A DNA stretch of 64,000 nucleotides from Symbiodinium natans (GCA_905221605.1 CAJNDS010001113.1:270001-334000); one strand, 5' to 3'; shown: positions 11,330-22,683, counted from the stretch's first letter. Numbers and translations: made by a program. Notes: a model not told the origin generated them from the sequence alone.

Positions 11330-13010
11330 CTGTCACAAAACCGTCTCTGCAAAAGAACGCCTGTTTGTGATTAAGGCCAGTGGGTGTAATCACAAACATC
11401 TGGTTTTCTTGGCTGTTACCCAAATCTAAGGGTCCTTAAAAACCAAACCCATTCAGCAAAACACACGCTTTGTGACGAAGCCCAGTGGGTCCAATCACAA
11501 ACTGTATCCGTGTTGGGGAAATATTTTCGTGACCAAAAGTATTCTGCTTGGACTCTGAACCAAACCCAAAATGTGATGGAGCCCAGTGGGGTCCGTCACG
11601 AAATCTGGGTGCTCAAAACGCAGTGTGCTCAGAACACGGACACCCCAGGATTTGTGACGGAGCCCGGTGGGGTCCGTCACAAAATCTGGGTGCTCAAAAC
11701 GCAGTGTGCTCAGAACACGGACACCTCAGGATTTGTGACGGAGCCCAGTCGGGTCCATCACAAAACCTGGGTGCTCAAAACGCAGTGTGCTCAGAACACG
11801 GACACCCCAGGATTTGTGACGGAGCTCAGTGGGTCCGTCGTGCTCAGAACATGGACACCCCAGGATTTGTGACGGAGCCCAGTGGGGTCCATCACAAAAT
11901 CTGGGTGCTCAAAACTCAGTGTGCTCAGAACACTGACACTCCAGGAGTTGCGGGGTCCGTCACAAAATCTGGGTGCTCAAAATGCGGTGTGCTCAGAAAA
12001 CGTACACCCCAAATTTTGTGACGGAGCCCAGTGGGATCCGTCACAAAATTTGGGCGTTCAAAACACAGTGTGCTCAGAACGCCCCTCAAGATTTGTGACG
12101 GAGGCCATTGGGATCCGTCACAAAATCTGGGTGCTCAACATGCGGTGTGCTCAGAAAACGGACACCCCAAATTTGGTGACGGAGCCCAGTGGGATCCGTC
12201 ACAAAATTTGGGCGTTCAAAACGCAGTGTGCTCAGAACGCCCCTCAAGATTTGTGACGGAGGCCAGTGGGATCCGTCACAAAATCTGGGTGCTCAACATG
12301 CGGTGTGCTCAGAAAACGGACACCCCAAATTTTGTGACGGAGCCCAGTGGGATCCGTCACAAAATTTGGGCGTTCAAAACGCAGTGTGCTCAGAACGCCC
12401 CTCAAGATTTGTGACGGAGGCCAGTGGGATCCGTCACAAAATGTGGGTGCTCAAAGCGCAGGGTGCTCAGAAAACGGACACCCCAAATTTTGTGACGGAG
12501 CCCAGTGGGATCCGTCACAAAATTTGGGCGCTCAAACGCAGTGTGCTCAGAACATGGACGCCCCAAATTTTGTGACGGAGCCCAGTGGGATCCGTCACAA
12601 AATTTTGGGCGCCCAACACGCAGTGCTCAGAACATGAACACCCCAAAGTTTGTGATGGATCCCAGCCTGGATCCGTCACAAAAAGTTGCACGCTCATTGT
12701 CCATAAAATCTCAGGACTGTTACACTGCAAATTTCATGATGCGCGCGCGCGCGCATCATAGCGGTACCTCTATCTCAGGGTGGAAACACGTGCAACGCGA
12801 TGATATAGTTCTCTAAAGCCTGCTTGAGGCGATGCGCACGCTCAGCAATGCGCAAAACATGGACAACCCAAAATTTCCGACGGAGCCCAAATCCGTCACA
12901 TTTTGTGCTGTGCGCTCAGCATGCGTGGACGCCCCCAAACCAATCAACACGCGCTGTGCTCAGAACATGGACGCCCCAAATTTTGTGATGGACTCCAGCC
13001 GGGCCTACAA
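11330..13010. repeat. Satellite of ~79 bp units, each with a perfect 11 bp hairpin
   Basis: About 14 clear units lie between 11,560 and 12,690, with degenerate ones from ~11,330 and after 12,840. Between ~12,030 and 12,660 they alternate as a 158 bp dimer (starts 12,031, 12,189, 12,347, 12,505). Each unit has TTTGTGACGGA, an ~11 base spacer (GCCCAGTGGGA type), then TCCGTCACAAA, so it can form an 11 bp stem. A conserved GTGCTCAAAACGCAGTGTGC follows. Open reading frames over it are by-products of a repeat length not divisible by three. Confidence 0.92.
12738..12762. repeat. GC-alternating palindrome (ATGATG-(CG)n-CATCAT)
   Basis: The sequence is a perfect palindrome of alternating CG flanked by ATGATG/CATCAT, interrupting the hairpin satellite. 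Similar palindromes occur at 22,826-22,870 and 22,932-22,953. It has potential to form a cruciform or Z-DNA. Confidence 0.85.
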
Positions 13011-13204
13011 CACATACTTCATTCTTTACATATTCTTGTACACGATTCCCCTTTTAAACCCGAACTTAACCCTTTTTAAATTTTAGGGTTTAGGGTTTAG
13101 GGTTTTATGATGGAAATCTAAGCTCTAAACCCTAACCATAAACCACTCAGTGTCCCAGTAAAACGACACTGACCTCAGAGCTTCTCACGCCGTGCCAGGC
13201 TCGC

Positions 13205-15610
13205 CTATTGGATATGCTGCGCAACGCAGGTGGCCCAGCTCTCACAAAGCTCGATCGGGTAGGCGGTTGCTTCCTTTGTGGCCTGGTGCTGGACCTGGAT
13301 CTTCTTAGCCTTCGTAGCCTTAGCTTCAGGGAAGTTGCCTTTCTTGTTCTTGCGGTCCCTCCACGCGCCCAGTCTACGATGTTGTCGGCGATGATTGCAC
13401 TTCTTCTCTAAGTCGGACAGCATCGAAGCATCGGACACATAGATGGTTGTTCTCTTCCGGTAGTTTGCGCCGTACCTTTTGGCAAGACGTGTGAAGACTC
13501 AAGGCTGGTTGGGGCCTTTACTGTGTAGGGCTTGAGGGTTTATGGGTTTAGGGCATTGCCTGATGCCTGGAGCCCCCTGACGCAGAATCATGAAGCCCAA
13601 GCCCATACTTGTCAATTCACCTGCAGAAGTCCAGAGTGACCGGAGTCAGCTGGACCAGGCGCTTCAAGTGGTGCACGTCCGGCATGTGCCACAGCCTGAG
13701 ATCGGCGACGCAGGGTTTAAAAAGTCTAGTCTGGGTCTAGTCTACCATTTTCAAAGGGCACGCAGGACCTTGCAGGTTGCAGCAGCGCTGCAGTTGGGAA
13801 GGTTGGTTGTTCTCAGGCCTTTCATAGAGGGTTTAGGCTTTCGGGTCTGCCAGGCTTGCCAAATTTTTGAGTTGTGGAATCTTGTCGTCCTATTCATGGA
13901 CTAGGCTGGCGAGGGTTGGGCCCCAACAGATTCTGAGTTTTTTTGCGAATTTGAATGCAAAGCGGGGCTGCAAAGTTCATGGCTTTTTTTGCTAGTCGCG
14001 CAGATTGCAGCCGATGTCATCCGACAGTCATTGTCATGTGTCATGACCGTGGCCAGATCGAATTAAATTAGCGTTCCTTTTCGGACCACTGAGTTGACCC
14101 TGATCAATCTGTCAATCATGGGGTTTGCTGCGACGATGTCTCCTTCGTTGCCGAAACCTGAAGCTGGACCTGGACTTCATCCCGGACGTCGCATCTACAG
14201 TCTCGACTCATCATGCCAGCCTTGACGGCATCCGGCCTCATCACTGCCAGGCTCTAAGGTTTAAGGCTTAGACGCAAGTTAAGCTTAAAGGGTTTTGGGA
14301 TCCTTTCATGGGAAATGTACAAAAACACTGTCCACGCGGGCCTCGAGAGGAAAGCCTGGTAGAAAGAGAGGTAACAGGCGGCGCACGCCTTATCGCCCCG
14401 CAAGCTTTCCAGCCAAGCGACGCAGGCCATTGTGTTAGGCTGGAGGGGCATTACTCTGCAGCTAGGCTTTCAGACGCGAGAAATGCTGCGAATTTCCGAA
14501 TTGAAAGCAACTGACGTGCCCCTGACTGGGGGTTTAGCCTGTCCGGCCTGGGTAATTAGGATTGTTTCAGATTCGACTGGAAAACCACGGGCCCAGCATG
14601 TCATAAATGATGCCAAGTAGCAGTGAGTTTGCAGGGTTTTCGATTGAAATGCGCAATCCTGCCTGAACCAACTGCAAGATTGCTGTCACCATGTTCTTCA
14701 CGATCAAATTGGCCACGAACAGCTCGCACTTCTGCCTTCGGTTCATCTTCTTGTTTGGTTTTCCTTCGGGGTGTCGGCGAGACCTGGCAATGACAATAGC
14801 AACGGAGAAAAATAACAAAATACCCCAATACCTGCTGATCTCAATGTTTGACCTTTGACATATTGATAACTGCCCTCTACCAGCCTGAGCTTGGGCCATC
14901 GGGCTATGCTGAAGGAGTTGCACGGTGGAGCGAAATGAGCATACTTGGTGTCCTTCTGTAAAGCTCCATCAACCATGCGCTGGACCTTGTCGCAGTTCGT
15001 GAAGTCGTGAGAGGTAGAGATCTTCAGGTCAAACGCTGCCACAGTAAAGCCTTGACGCGCCAACGCCGCCCCGAGGTTGCCGCTGCCAGCAAAGAACTCG
15101 GCGACATGGATGCCTCGCGGCTCAATTGCCTTGACTGGAGAACTCACAGGTGGACAGCCCTAGCCTAGAGGCGTATTATGCATAATAGACTTGCGCGCGT
15201 GAAATGATTGAAGTCCAGAAGCAGTCGGAGACGAGCTAGTTGGCACTTCCTTGGCGTTGGGTGGCATAACTGCTTCGGTGTTGGGCAGCGTCTCCCCGCT
15301 GTCAGACTTGTCATCCAAGGTGATCTTCAGCTCATCGACGGGGAAGACGAGCATGCTGGGACGGCCGGGAGATCGCCTTCACGCGTCAGTGTTCTTTGGG
15401 CTTTCACGTTGCAGTGGGCTTAGGGGTTAGGGCTTAGGGGTTTGCAGGCGTTCTGGGGCTTGCTAGATAAGAAGACAGAATCTCACCCCTCGCCCACCTG
15501 TTAGTCTCGGTCTCAGAGTTGTTCGGATTGGGGTCCTTCGGGTGGATGTCTTCAGGCTCTTCCCCAGCGTCATCACTGTCGCTGATCTGCGAAACACGGT
15601 GTGCCAGCAT
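13205..15610 (-). CDS. Methyltransferase-fold protein (C5-DNA-methyltransferase-like motifs)
   Basis: Exons: 15,610-15,498 (ATG; acidic leader; GT donor), 15,355-~15,198, ~15,144-14,832, 14,763-~14,595 and ~13,503-13,205 (stop TAG). The 68 bp intron 14,831-14,764 joins in phase to give LRSAG|KPNKKMNR. The third exon carries an AdoMet-binding motif HVAEFFAGSGNLGAALARQG and a catalytic-loop-like FAPPCNSFSIAR; the fourth carries RISIENPANSLL, equivalent to the ENV/ENP motif of C5 methyltransferases. The last exon, with YRKRTTIYVS and AYPIELCESWA, matches the tail I associate with this dinoflagellate family. The N-terminal ~90 residues look disordered. Whether the protein methylates DNA is unknown; the family is often linked with mobile elements. 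The long last intron (14.6-13.5 kb) holds an antisense recombinase relic. Confidence 0.72.
14378..14620 (+). pseudogene. Tyrosine-recombinase fragment antisense in the methyltransferase-gene intron
   Basis: Read on the plus strand from an AG at 14,376-14,377, the frame gives ALSPRKLSSQATQAIVLG, then LGFQTREMLRISELKATD, a good box-I match (LR-x-SEL with the catalytic Arg), then VIRIVSDSTGKPRAQHV, then a stop. Box II and the tyrosine are absent downstream, so this is a truncated relic or one exon of a spliced recombinase. Its 3' end abuts the minus-strand exon carrying the ENP motif. It is distinct in sequence from the recombinase at 181-1308. Confidence 0.55.
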
Positions 15611-15664
15611 GGTAGGTGGATATTCTGTGTGACTGCTAGCGGTCTGCCTATTCGGGCCATACAA

Positions 15665-16616
15665 AGCCTTCGACGACAGCGTGTTTTTCGTGTCGGCTAT
15701 GACTCATGACGCAAAAAATGTAGCAACATGCTGTGACGACACCCTCACAACACTCTCGGCACTTTCTTTTCATGCTCCATGTCTGGAAGGCGTGGCTGCT
15801 GATGGCTTCTGATCCCCGCGCTTACATTTGTTGGGGGCGTAGGGCCAAGGGTTGGGGGCTTATGTTTGGTGTTTGGTCGCAGGTCGCAGTCTCACGGTTG
15901 CCAGCGCTCGTTTTTCTTTAAGGGGGCTGGGACAGGAGTGTTCAGGAGTGTTCTTTGGCCGCGCCAACTCGGCCCTAATCCCCAACCCGTAAGAGAATGG
16001 TGAGGTTCGCTGGAATATAGCCGTTCACGCTTTGAGTTTAAGGCCATTGGGACCCACGCTGCTTCCTCAAGACTTAGCACCCCGGGCCGGCTTGAAGCTG
16101 TAGATTGAGAATGCATTGCTGAGTGTGCGGTACGAGCACGAGCTGCTGCGAAAAAGGCCCTGTTGCGAGAAAGTATCTGGCGAGAGAGGTCTCTAAACTT
16201 AGATCTCCTGTAGGGCTGGAGGAAGGTTAGTGTGGGTTAGGCCAAAGTGAAAGACGTGCCGCCGTGCGTTGCAGGTTCAGGGCACTTTTAACCCTACTGC
16301 GCTACTTATAATTGTAATACTATAAACCCCCTATGAAGTTCCCTAAAAGTCTAAGTAGGATATAAGCAGACTGATAAGTGGGTTGCAAGTGCCCATGAAC
16401 CTCCAAGTAGAGCTCCGTCAAGAGCGAAGAGAAGTGACTTAATCAAGACCAGCTTCAGTGGATGACTATCAATGACTCACACTTGCGAAGAATGCTGTCA
16501 TACGTAGCGATGCAAGTGTAAAAAGGGGGCCTGAATTCTGGGGGTCGTGGATTAGGGGGCTGGCTCCCTTGAGTAAGTCCAGCTTCAAGGTGTGAAACAA
16601 AAGATAAGAGCAGGTC
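15665..16616. other. Intergenic spacer, no gene seen
   Basis: This lies between the two minus-strand genes. It contains one arm of the ACTTGGAGGTTCATG MITE family at ~16,300-16,415 (right end CCCATGAACCTCCAAGTA) and no convincing exon. Confidence 0.5.
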
Positions 16617-19600
16617 TCAATCCCTGCTCCCCCGGGCAGCAGACGGCCCTGAGAACTCCTCGCCGTCAGGGACATCCAAAGCTTTGTTGGCCTCCTTGTC
16701 ATTGAACAGGGGTGGAGGATTGATTTCACACATCAAGTTTGTCCATTCTACGGTGAAAACATAGTAGGCAATCAGGAACTTGCAATCCCAGCCTATAGAT
16801 GTTCACGACTTATGAAAACAAAAACAGTAGAATCACCGGTTTGCAGCACGAAAAAATCTTTACGAAACGCCCAGTCACCTCGTGATCACTGCCATCTTCT
16901 GCAGCATCGAGAAGAGGAGATCGACGTTTCGGTCCAGCTGTTGCTGGTCCAGGTTTTGATCTCGTCGCATCCTGGAGCTGCTTCTTCCGCCAAGCGACAT
17001 CTGCAATCTTTGATGCTTCAGCTAGGTTGAAGTCTTGCTGCTTCATCAGAAACATCACAGTGCTGCTCTTGAAGCTTGCCTCTGACTCGGCCTGCTTCGC
17101 TGTTGCGTCTTCCTGCAGCTTGCGTTTGCGAGACACTGCCTGCGACTTCCTCTCGCACACAACAACTTGCGCCGCGGGGACTTCCAGCCCTTCTGCTTCT
17201 TTGACGCTGTCGCCGGGAGCGTCATTCTCAGAGCCGCTTGCGACCAACGGCTGAGCCAGATGGACAGACGGGTGTCGGGGAAAGAAGGCGCAATGCTTCA
17301 CACTCAGTTCAGGTACTTCCTTCCGCGTCGCAGTTACCCATTCACGCAACTCCTTTGTAGCGAGGGGCATACCAAAGTCAGGGCTGGCAAGCATGTCCGC
17401 ATATTTGAGAATCATGGACACGTACTTCTTGGTTTTGCGAAGCCTCTCCTGAAAGCCTTAGCCACTTCCCAGGTCTGCAAAAAGCTTTTGATTTCTGTAA
17501 CTTCAAATCGCGTCTGTGCCCAAAAGCAAATCGTTGCTACCGTACGGGCCTCGCACAGTACAGCCTTATTTGTACGATGGTCCTTAGCGTCAGCCCAAAA
17601 AGTCTATGGCTTGCGTGTCAAGATTATGTCTGGAATGCTGCGAAGTAACTTGTGGGCAGTGAACCAGGCAGTTTCTTCATGCGCTCCACTGTCAAGAACT
17701 CCAGGCTTTGATAGAAATGCGGGTCGCACATGTACTGCTTGCACCTGCGCGGCGCAAACTATTTAGCAGCGTGAATCTGCTGACAACACCCCGCGCCTCA
17801 GCACCACATCCGTGCCGGATCCGCATTGTCGTAGAGGATGCTTCTCTGGAAGGCCTTGAAAGCATGTTACGTCTGGTTCACATTTCTAGCGGCAAGATCA
17901 GGGGAAGAAGTGAGCGCGCCTTTTACCATAAAGCCTCAACCCAAAATCCTAAAGAAAGCCCTGAACCCCCTCAACCCTCTACGAACCATACCCTTGCCGT
18001 AGCCTAAACGCACAGACCGAGAGTCGCCTGCCTGAACGCCTCACGAATTGGAACACTCGAGGAGCTGCGGGGCCAGTGTGTCCCTTCATCTGGAAGTCCA
18101 GGAACTCGAAATATTCCTTCCAGTTTCGTACTCGATCCAGAACAATCGCCTCTCGCAGCTTTTCATGCTTGCGCGTGCCCAAGTTCAGGAAGTCCTGTAG
18201 TACCCTGCGGAAGGTATCGAAGCTGTCAGCCCAATGCAGCCGCTTTCGGATATAGGTCGTCATCTCCGAGAAGAAAGCATCAATATCCTGTCATCAAAAC
18301 TGCACGAACTTGCAAAACGCGCTGCTGGGCTGGGGCACAAGCGGGAAATGTTTCAACAATATACAGCTCTACAATTTTCTGCTTTCCTGGAATCCTTGTC
18401 AAGAAGAACTCTATCTGCTCTAAAAAGTCTCTCATCCAAAAGAAAAACAAAGCAAGGCTTAGGCCTAGGGTTTAAGGGTTTCAAATAGGGTTTAGGGATT
18501 AGGGCTTAGGGTTCAGGGTTTAGGGCGAAGGTAACGATCACTGTGTTGAGTCATCCACCCCCAGCCCAAGTTGGCCTCGTGGGTATGACCCACTCGCAGA
18601 AATGAGATGGTCAGGGATCGGCACAGCTGCATCTGAACGCAGGATGCCGCGAAGGCCAAGACTGTCGCGTTCTTGTTGGTGGACGCCGTGTTGTCCAGCT
18701 GTAGATGGACATTCATATCGTGCAAAGCGACCCCCTGTTCAGCGGGAGAGGCTTCTGTCAAATATTCTTTTATAAGATTGTTCACTGATGGCATGCTGCT
18801 ACGACCAAAGAAGAAAACATGTTAAGATCTGTCCAAGCCACGGACTCCCGCAGCTTGGTAAACATGTGCGCCAGCATGTCCACCGTAGTGCTGCCAGAGT
18901 GCGAGACGTCGCTGTGCGCGACGTAGACCAAGGCGGCCTTGCCATGAGCTATGCAAGCCGTTATGTGCAACCGTGGTCTATGAAAACCGTCAAACTGCTT
19001 CGACCGAAAGATTCTTCCCCTCGGCCAAGCAAACTTCGACTGGTCGATGGAGTCCATCACGATGCTGAGCGTCTGAGTGTCCGGCATCCTTGACTCGGCG
19101 CGGACCTTCCAGTAGACTTGTCTGTCCCGGTACTGGTCCGCTAGGTGCCGGTCGTAGAGCAGTCTCTGACGAGACCTTGCAGCAGCGTTCGGCATGCACG
19201 ACAAGAGCAGCTTGTGCTTGGTGCACGTCGGGCAAGTCGCGTGCTGCCTCTTGCCGCGAAAGCCCAACAGTCCAGCGAAGTGGGTCTGCCAAACGTTCAG
19301 GAAGCACTTAAAAGAGCATTGTGCATTTCCAAGCGCTATGTACTGCTTGTACTCGTCGAAGATGCTGCCAGGTGGAAGATAGCGCTTTGCGTCATGCCCC
19401 ACGGTCACAGAGGCCTCACAGTCGGCCTGAAGCAGGATATTGGATTGCTCAGCTTCGGAGTCGTCGCTTCCCTCCTCACCACACTCCAGCTCAGCTGCGT
19501 CGTCCTCAGGCAAACGCTCGGCAACCGACTGGTACAAGGTTTCCAGGTACGAGTAGACCTCTCCGGACTTAACCGACGTCTGGGACTTCTCACGCTTGAG

Positions 19601-21238
19601 GTAGCGCGGGTCTGTGGGCGCCTGCGTGCGACCTTCCATGACAGCCTTGACCAAGTTCCTCAATCGCGGAGCCTGACCCATGAGGTGAAGCGACGCAAAG
19701 GCAGCTCGGCACACTTGGATATCCAAGATGTGGTACTTCAGTCCGCCACGCTCATCTGTCCTAAGAGGGCCCAACCCAAGAAGCATCGACTCATCGACTT
19801 AGAGCAAATATGTGAAATCAGCCAGGGTTGAGGGGTCAAGGTGTAGATCCTAGGGGGCAGTTAATCCTCCACCAACACTGTTGAATATGATGTAGTGATA
19901 ACTTGGGCATCTTCATCCTGTCCTTTTGCCGCTATCTGGCTGGATGATCTTCTGTTCCAGTGCCTGCTCTCGCAGTCGGCAGAACACCTGAACTCAGCAA
20001 GCGATATGACAGTCTAAAGATACATGCGCTCGGAATTGTTTTGAGTTATTATTGAATCATGACGACCAGGAACGAAAAAACTAAAAATCAAGTGTTTTCT
20101 GAGCAGAGTAAGGAACAAACTGATCTTGCTCGAGCTTGTCCAGGGCCAACCAACTGTTAACGTAACTAAGCAGCCTGTTGAAAAGGCTGTTGTCCGTCAG
20201 GAAGCTGTGGTAACACGACAGCGCGTTTGCTGACTCAGCTTTGCGCCGCCGCGAGAGGCAATCACATGGTTTGCTCATCCGCTCCCGAAGAGAAGCCGCA
20301 GAGATAGCGCCTTTCTGACGCTGCTCTCCTGGTCCAAAGTTGCAACAGCGTGATTTTTAAAAATCTTGCTGGGTCACACCGCCTAACTTCTCAAGCCCAA
20401 TCAAACCATCTCGAACATTTTTTCGGTCTGACTGGCTCCTGATTTCGCGGCCTGCTCTTCTTGAGGGCCTCCTCTATTGACTCCTCAGATGTTGGCACGC
20501 CGTCGCTAACAACGTCTCACGCTGGCCACTGCACAAAACCCTCAAAACAAGGCAAGAAAAACTAAATAAATACCCTAGGACCCTCAATTCTGCCCGGAAG
20601 ACAAATCAAAATCAAATGTAAGGTCTGGAGGGATTAGGGTTTAGGCTTCGTCAGGGAGGTTGTCTCACAGGCTCACCGTCCCTCCCTGGGCAACTGCTTG
20701 CGACGCCCAACGCCCAAAAAAACAGCAAAACAAACTGAACGCTTCTACTAAACCTCTTCTCTGATTGCACTCAAAGGGCTGGGCTGCGAAGCGCAACTTC
20801 CCGAAGCAGTGTCCGCTCTGGCGAGTTGAGCATCTTGGGAAGTTCCTTGACATTGATTGGTTTGGCTGCAGACTATGTAAGCGATTGCAAAGTAAATTAA
20901 AGCCTACCACAGTGAATCACTCTCCCCATCCTCACTGATTTCCAAATGTCAACTCACTCACCCGAGGCAGTGAAACTTTGCAGTTAAAGGTTCACGCGTG
21001 ACTGCCTTCTTTAAAGTGCATCCGAAGCGCTGAAGAAGTTGGCAGGTGGCCTCCACTCAGGGTCCGAATCCTTATCGGAGTCGGTGATGCAGTCCACTCT
21101 TGCGGACTGGGTGTCGTTCCCAGGTGGCCTCCATTCAGGGTCCGAATCCCTGTCGGAGTCGGTGACGTTGTCCACTCTTGTGGACTGGGTGTCATTCCCA
21201 GATTCCTTCGAATCCGCCCGTCCCCACGCAGCGCTCAT
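16617..21238 (-). CDS. Transposase-like protein with GHTHED motif (DUF7869-type)
   Basis: Exons by eye: 21,238-~21,011; 20,845-20,754; ~20,274-20,119; ~19,765-18,851; 18,795-18,576; 18,287-~18,039; ~17,853-17,806; ~17,745-17,640; 17,449-16,879; ~16,753-16,617 (TGA). Conserved blocks in order are CDCLSRRRKAES and KLEQDQF; ILDIQVCRAAFASLHLMG; a CPTCTKHK zinc-knuckle-like site; IVMDSIDQSKFAWPR (first Asp); HRPRLHITACIAHGKAALVY; LQLDNTASTNKN (second Asp); and RVGHTHE|DIDAFFSEM, joined exactly across a GC-AG intron (18,575-18,288). MKGHTGPAAPRVFQF follows. This order matches a large dinoflagellate family whose core looks like a DDE/RNase-H-fold integrase. It may be a domesticated or resident transposase. 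The first exon has an internal ~26-residue duplication. Introns contain TTTAGGG tracts (e.g. 18,484-18,530). Confidence 0.72.
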
Positions 21239-21267
21239 CACACACCATGATTATTTGCATGTGTACT

Positions 21268-21716
21268 GTCCAGTGACATAGGATGCGACTGGTTTGACTG
21301 GCACGTTCAAAGTCGGCAACGGCAAGTCTAGGGTTCAGGGTTTAGGGTTTAGGGTTTAGGGTTTAGGGTTTAGGGTTTAGGGTTTAGGGTTTAGGGTTTA
21401 GGGTTTAGGGTCTAGGGTCTAGGGTTTAGGGTTTAGGGTTTAGGGTTTAGGGCCTAGGGTTTAGGGTTTCGGGTTTAGGGGCCATTCACATGTCACACGC
21501 GGGTCGCCCATGTGCACCACGTCAGCCTACACTGAGCACTGGCTGGCAGCCGAGCAAGTTGCACAACATCCAGTGACATAAGATGCGACTGGTCTGACTG
21601 GCACGTTCAAAGTCGGCAGGTCTGCCTAAATTCACATGTCAGACGCGGGTCGGCCATGTGCACCATGTCACCCTACACTGAGCACTGGCTGGCAGCCGAG
21701 CAAGTTGCACACCACT
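21268..21716. repeat. Tandem ~150 bp duplication, one copy split by a telomere-like tract
   Basis: Copy 1 runs CCAGTGACATAGGATGCGAC...AAAGTCGGCA (~21,270-21,323), then ~160 bp of TTTAGGG repeat, then ATTCACATGTCA...CAAGTTGCACA (~21,484-21,567). Copy 2 has the same two halves (~21,569-21,618 and ~21,630-21,712) separated by only ~11 bases. Copy 2 is therefore an empty version of the site filled in copy 1. Confidence 0.85.
21326..21482 (+). repeat. Telomere-like TTTAGGG tract with a paralogous empty site
   Basis: About 21 units, mostly TTTAGGG with TCTAGGG and TTCAGGG variants, sit at one point of a duplicated unique sequence. Confidence 0.93.
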
Positions 21717-21945
21717 CACCCTTTTCCCACAATCCCCCCCGCCCCCCCCCCCACCAGCCCCCCAGAACCTTAGCGCAAGACCCCTAAATCCAAAAAAACC
21801 CAGGCCCAGTAGCGCAGCCCCATCAGAAACCTTCAAACACTTTCCTGAACCCCAAACCCTCTGCGGACCTGACGTCGACGACGGCGATGTTCGGGCTCTT
21901 GTCACATGCCTGTCAGGCTTCAAGAGACCCTACCCTCCCCCACAT

Positions 21946-22155
21946 TCAAGCTAAAGATTCAACTTGAAACGCTGCGCACCCGTTGTTGCGTAGCTCCGGG
22001 CGCGCCTCCACAGTCACATCGTGTTGGCGCTCTCTGTCAGGCCTCAAAGTAAATTGTTGGTTCAACCGTCGAATTGCTTGAACAACTTGCCATCCTTCGT
22101 CCCAAGAGTTGAGCGCCGGACCGGCACCCCTCGCGAGCAGCAGCCATTTTGTCAC
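21946..22155 (-). CDS. Possible coding exon, unrecognised
   Basis: The minus-strand frame contains LNSWDEGWQVVQAIRRLNQQ and HDVTVEARPELRNNGCAAF without stops, with amino-acid composition like real protein. It could be an upstream exon of the transposase-like gene or belong to another gene. A short frame with NIAVVDVRSAE at ~21,905-21,870 could be a following exon. Splice sites were not resolved. Confidence 0.3.
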   Translation of the reverse strand: MTKWLLLARGAGPALNSWDEGWQVVQAIRRLNQQFTLRPDRERQHDVTVEARPELRNNGCAAFQVESLA

Positions 22156-22683
22156 GCAAAACTAAAACTTCTTGTTAGACATGTATCTGTGCCTGACACT
22201 GTGGGCTTTTGTCTAGATAACACCTGCCAGGATGCACTGCAACTAGCAGCTCCAGCCACCCCAGGGCCTCTCAAGCCTTATTATTGCTTACGCCGAAACT
22301 ACAGAAGCTGCAATCATCAACTGCGTGTGAGGGCGGAGCCAGCCAAAGGACAGCATGAAGAGCTAACTCACACGCGGCAACATTGAAAACAAACTACGAC
22401 TTGCAATGTGCCAAGGGTGAAGCTGTTAACTGCGAGGGTCCGAAACGTACTCTGGAGAAAACGGAGCGGGCTGAAGGCTCACTGGAAGGCTGACGTTATA
22501 CACGTGTCCGCGTCCCGGAGCCCGGTCGAAATTTAAATGTCAATCTCCGCTCTTTATTTTTGTCTCGGCCATTGCGTGAAAGTCACTTCGACATTGACAA
22601 GTCTCATACATAATTAGTCTGTGGAAGTCTGGCAAAGTCTGCAGACAACGATGGTGCATCCTTTCAATCTTTACTACAAAACC

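Noticed and set aside
11510-12637. Chain of overlapping 100-160 codon frames at 11.5-12.6 kb
   Set aside because: They are translations of the ~79/158 bp hairpin satellite in different phases, without flanking coding sequence.
11330-13010. CRISPR array from regularly spaced palindromic units
   Set aside because: Units are contiguous satellite copies without unique spacers, in a eukaryotic context with no cas genes.
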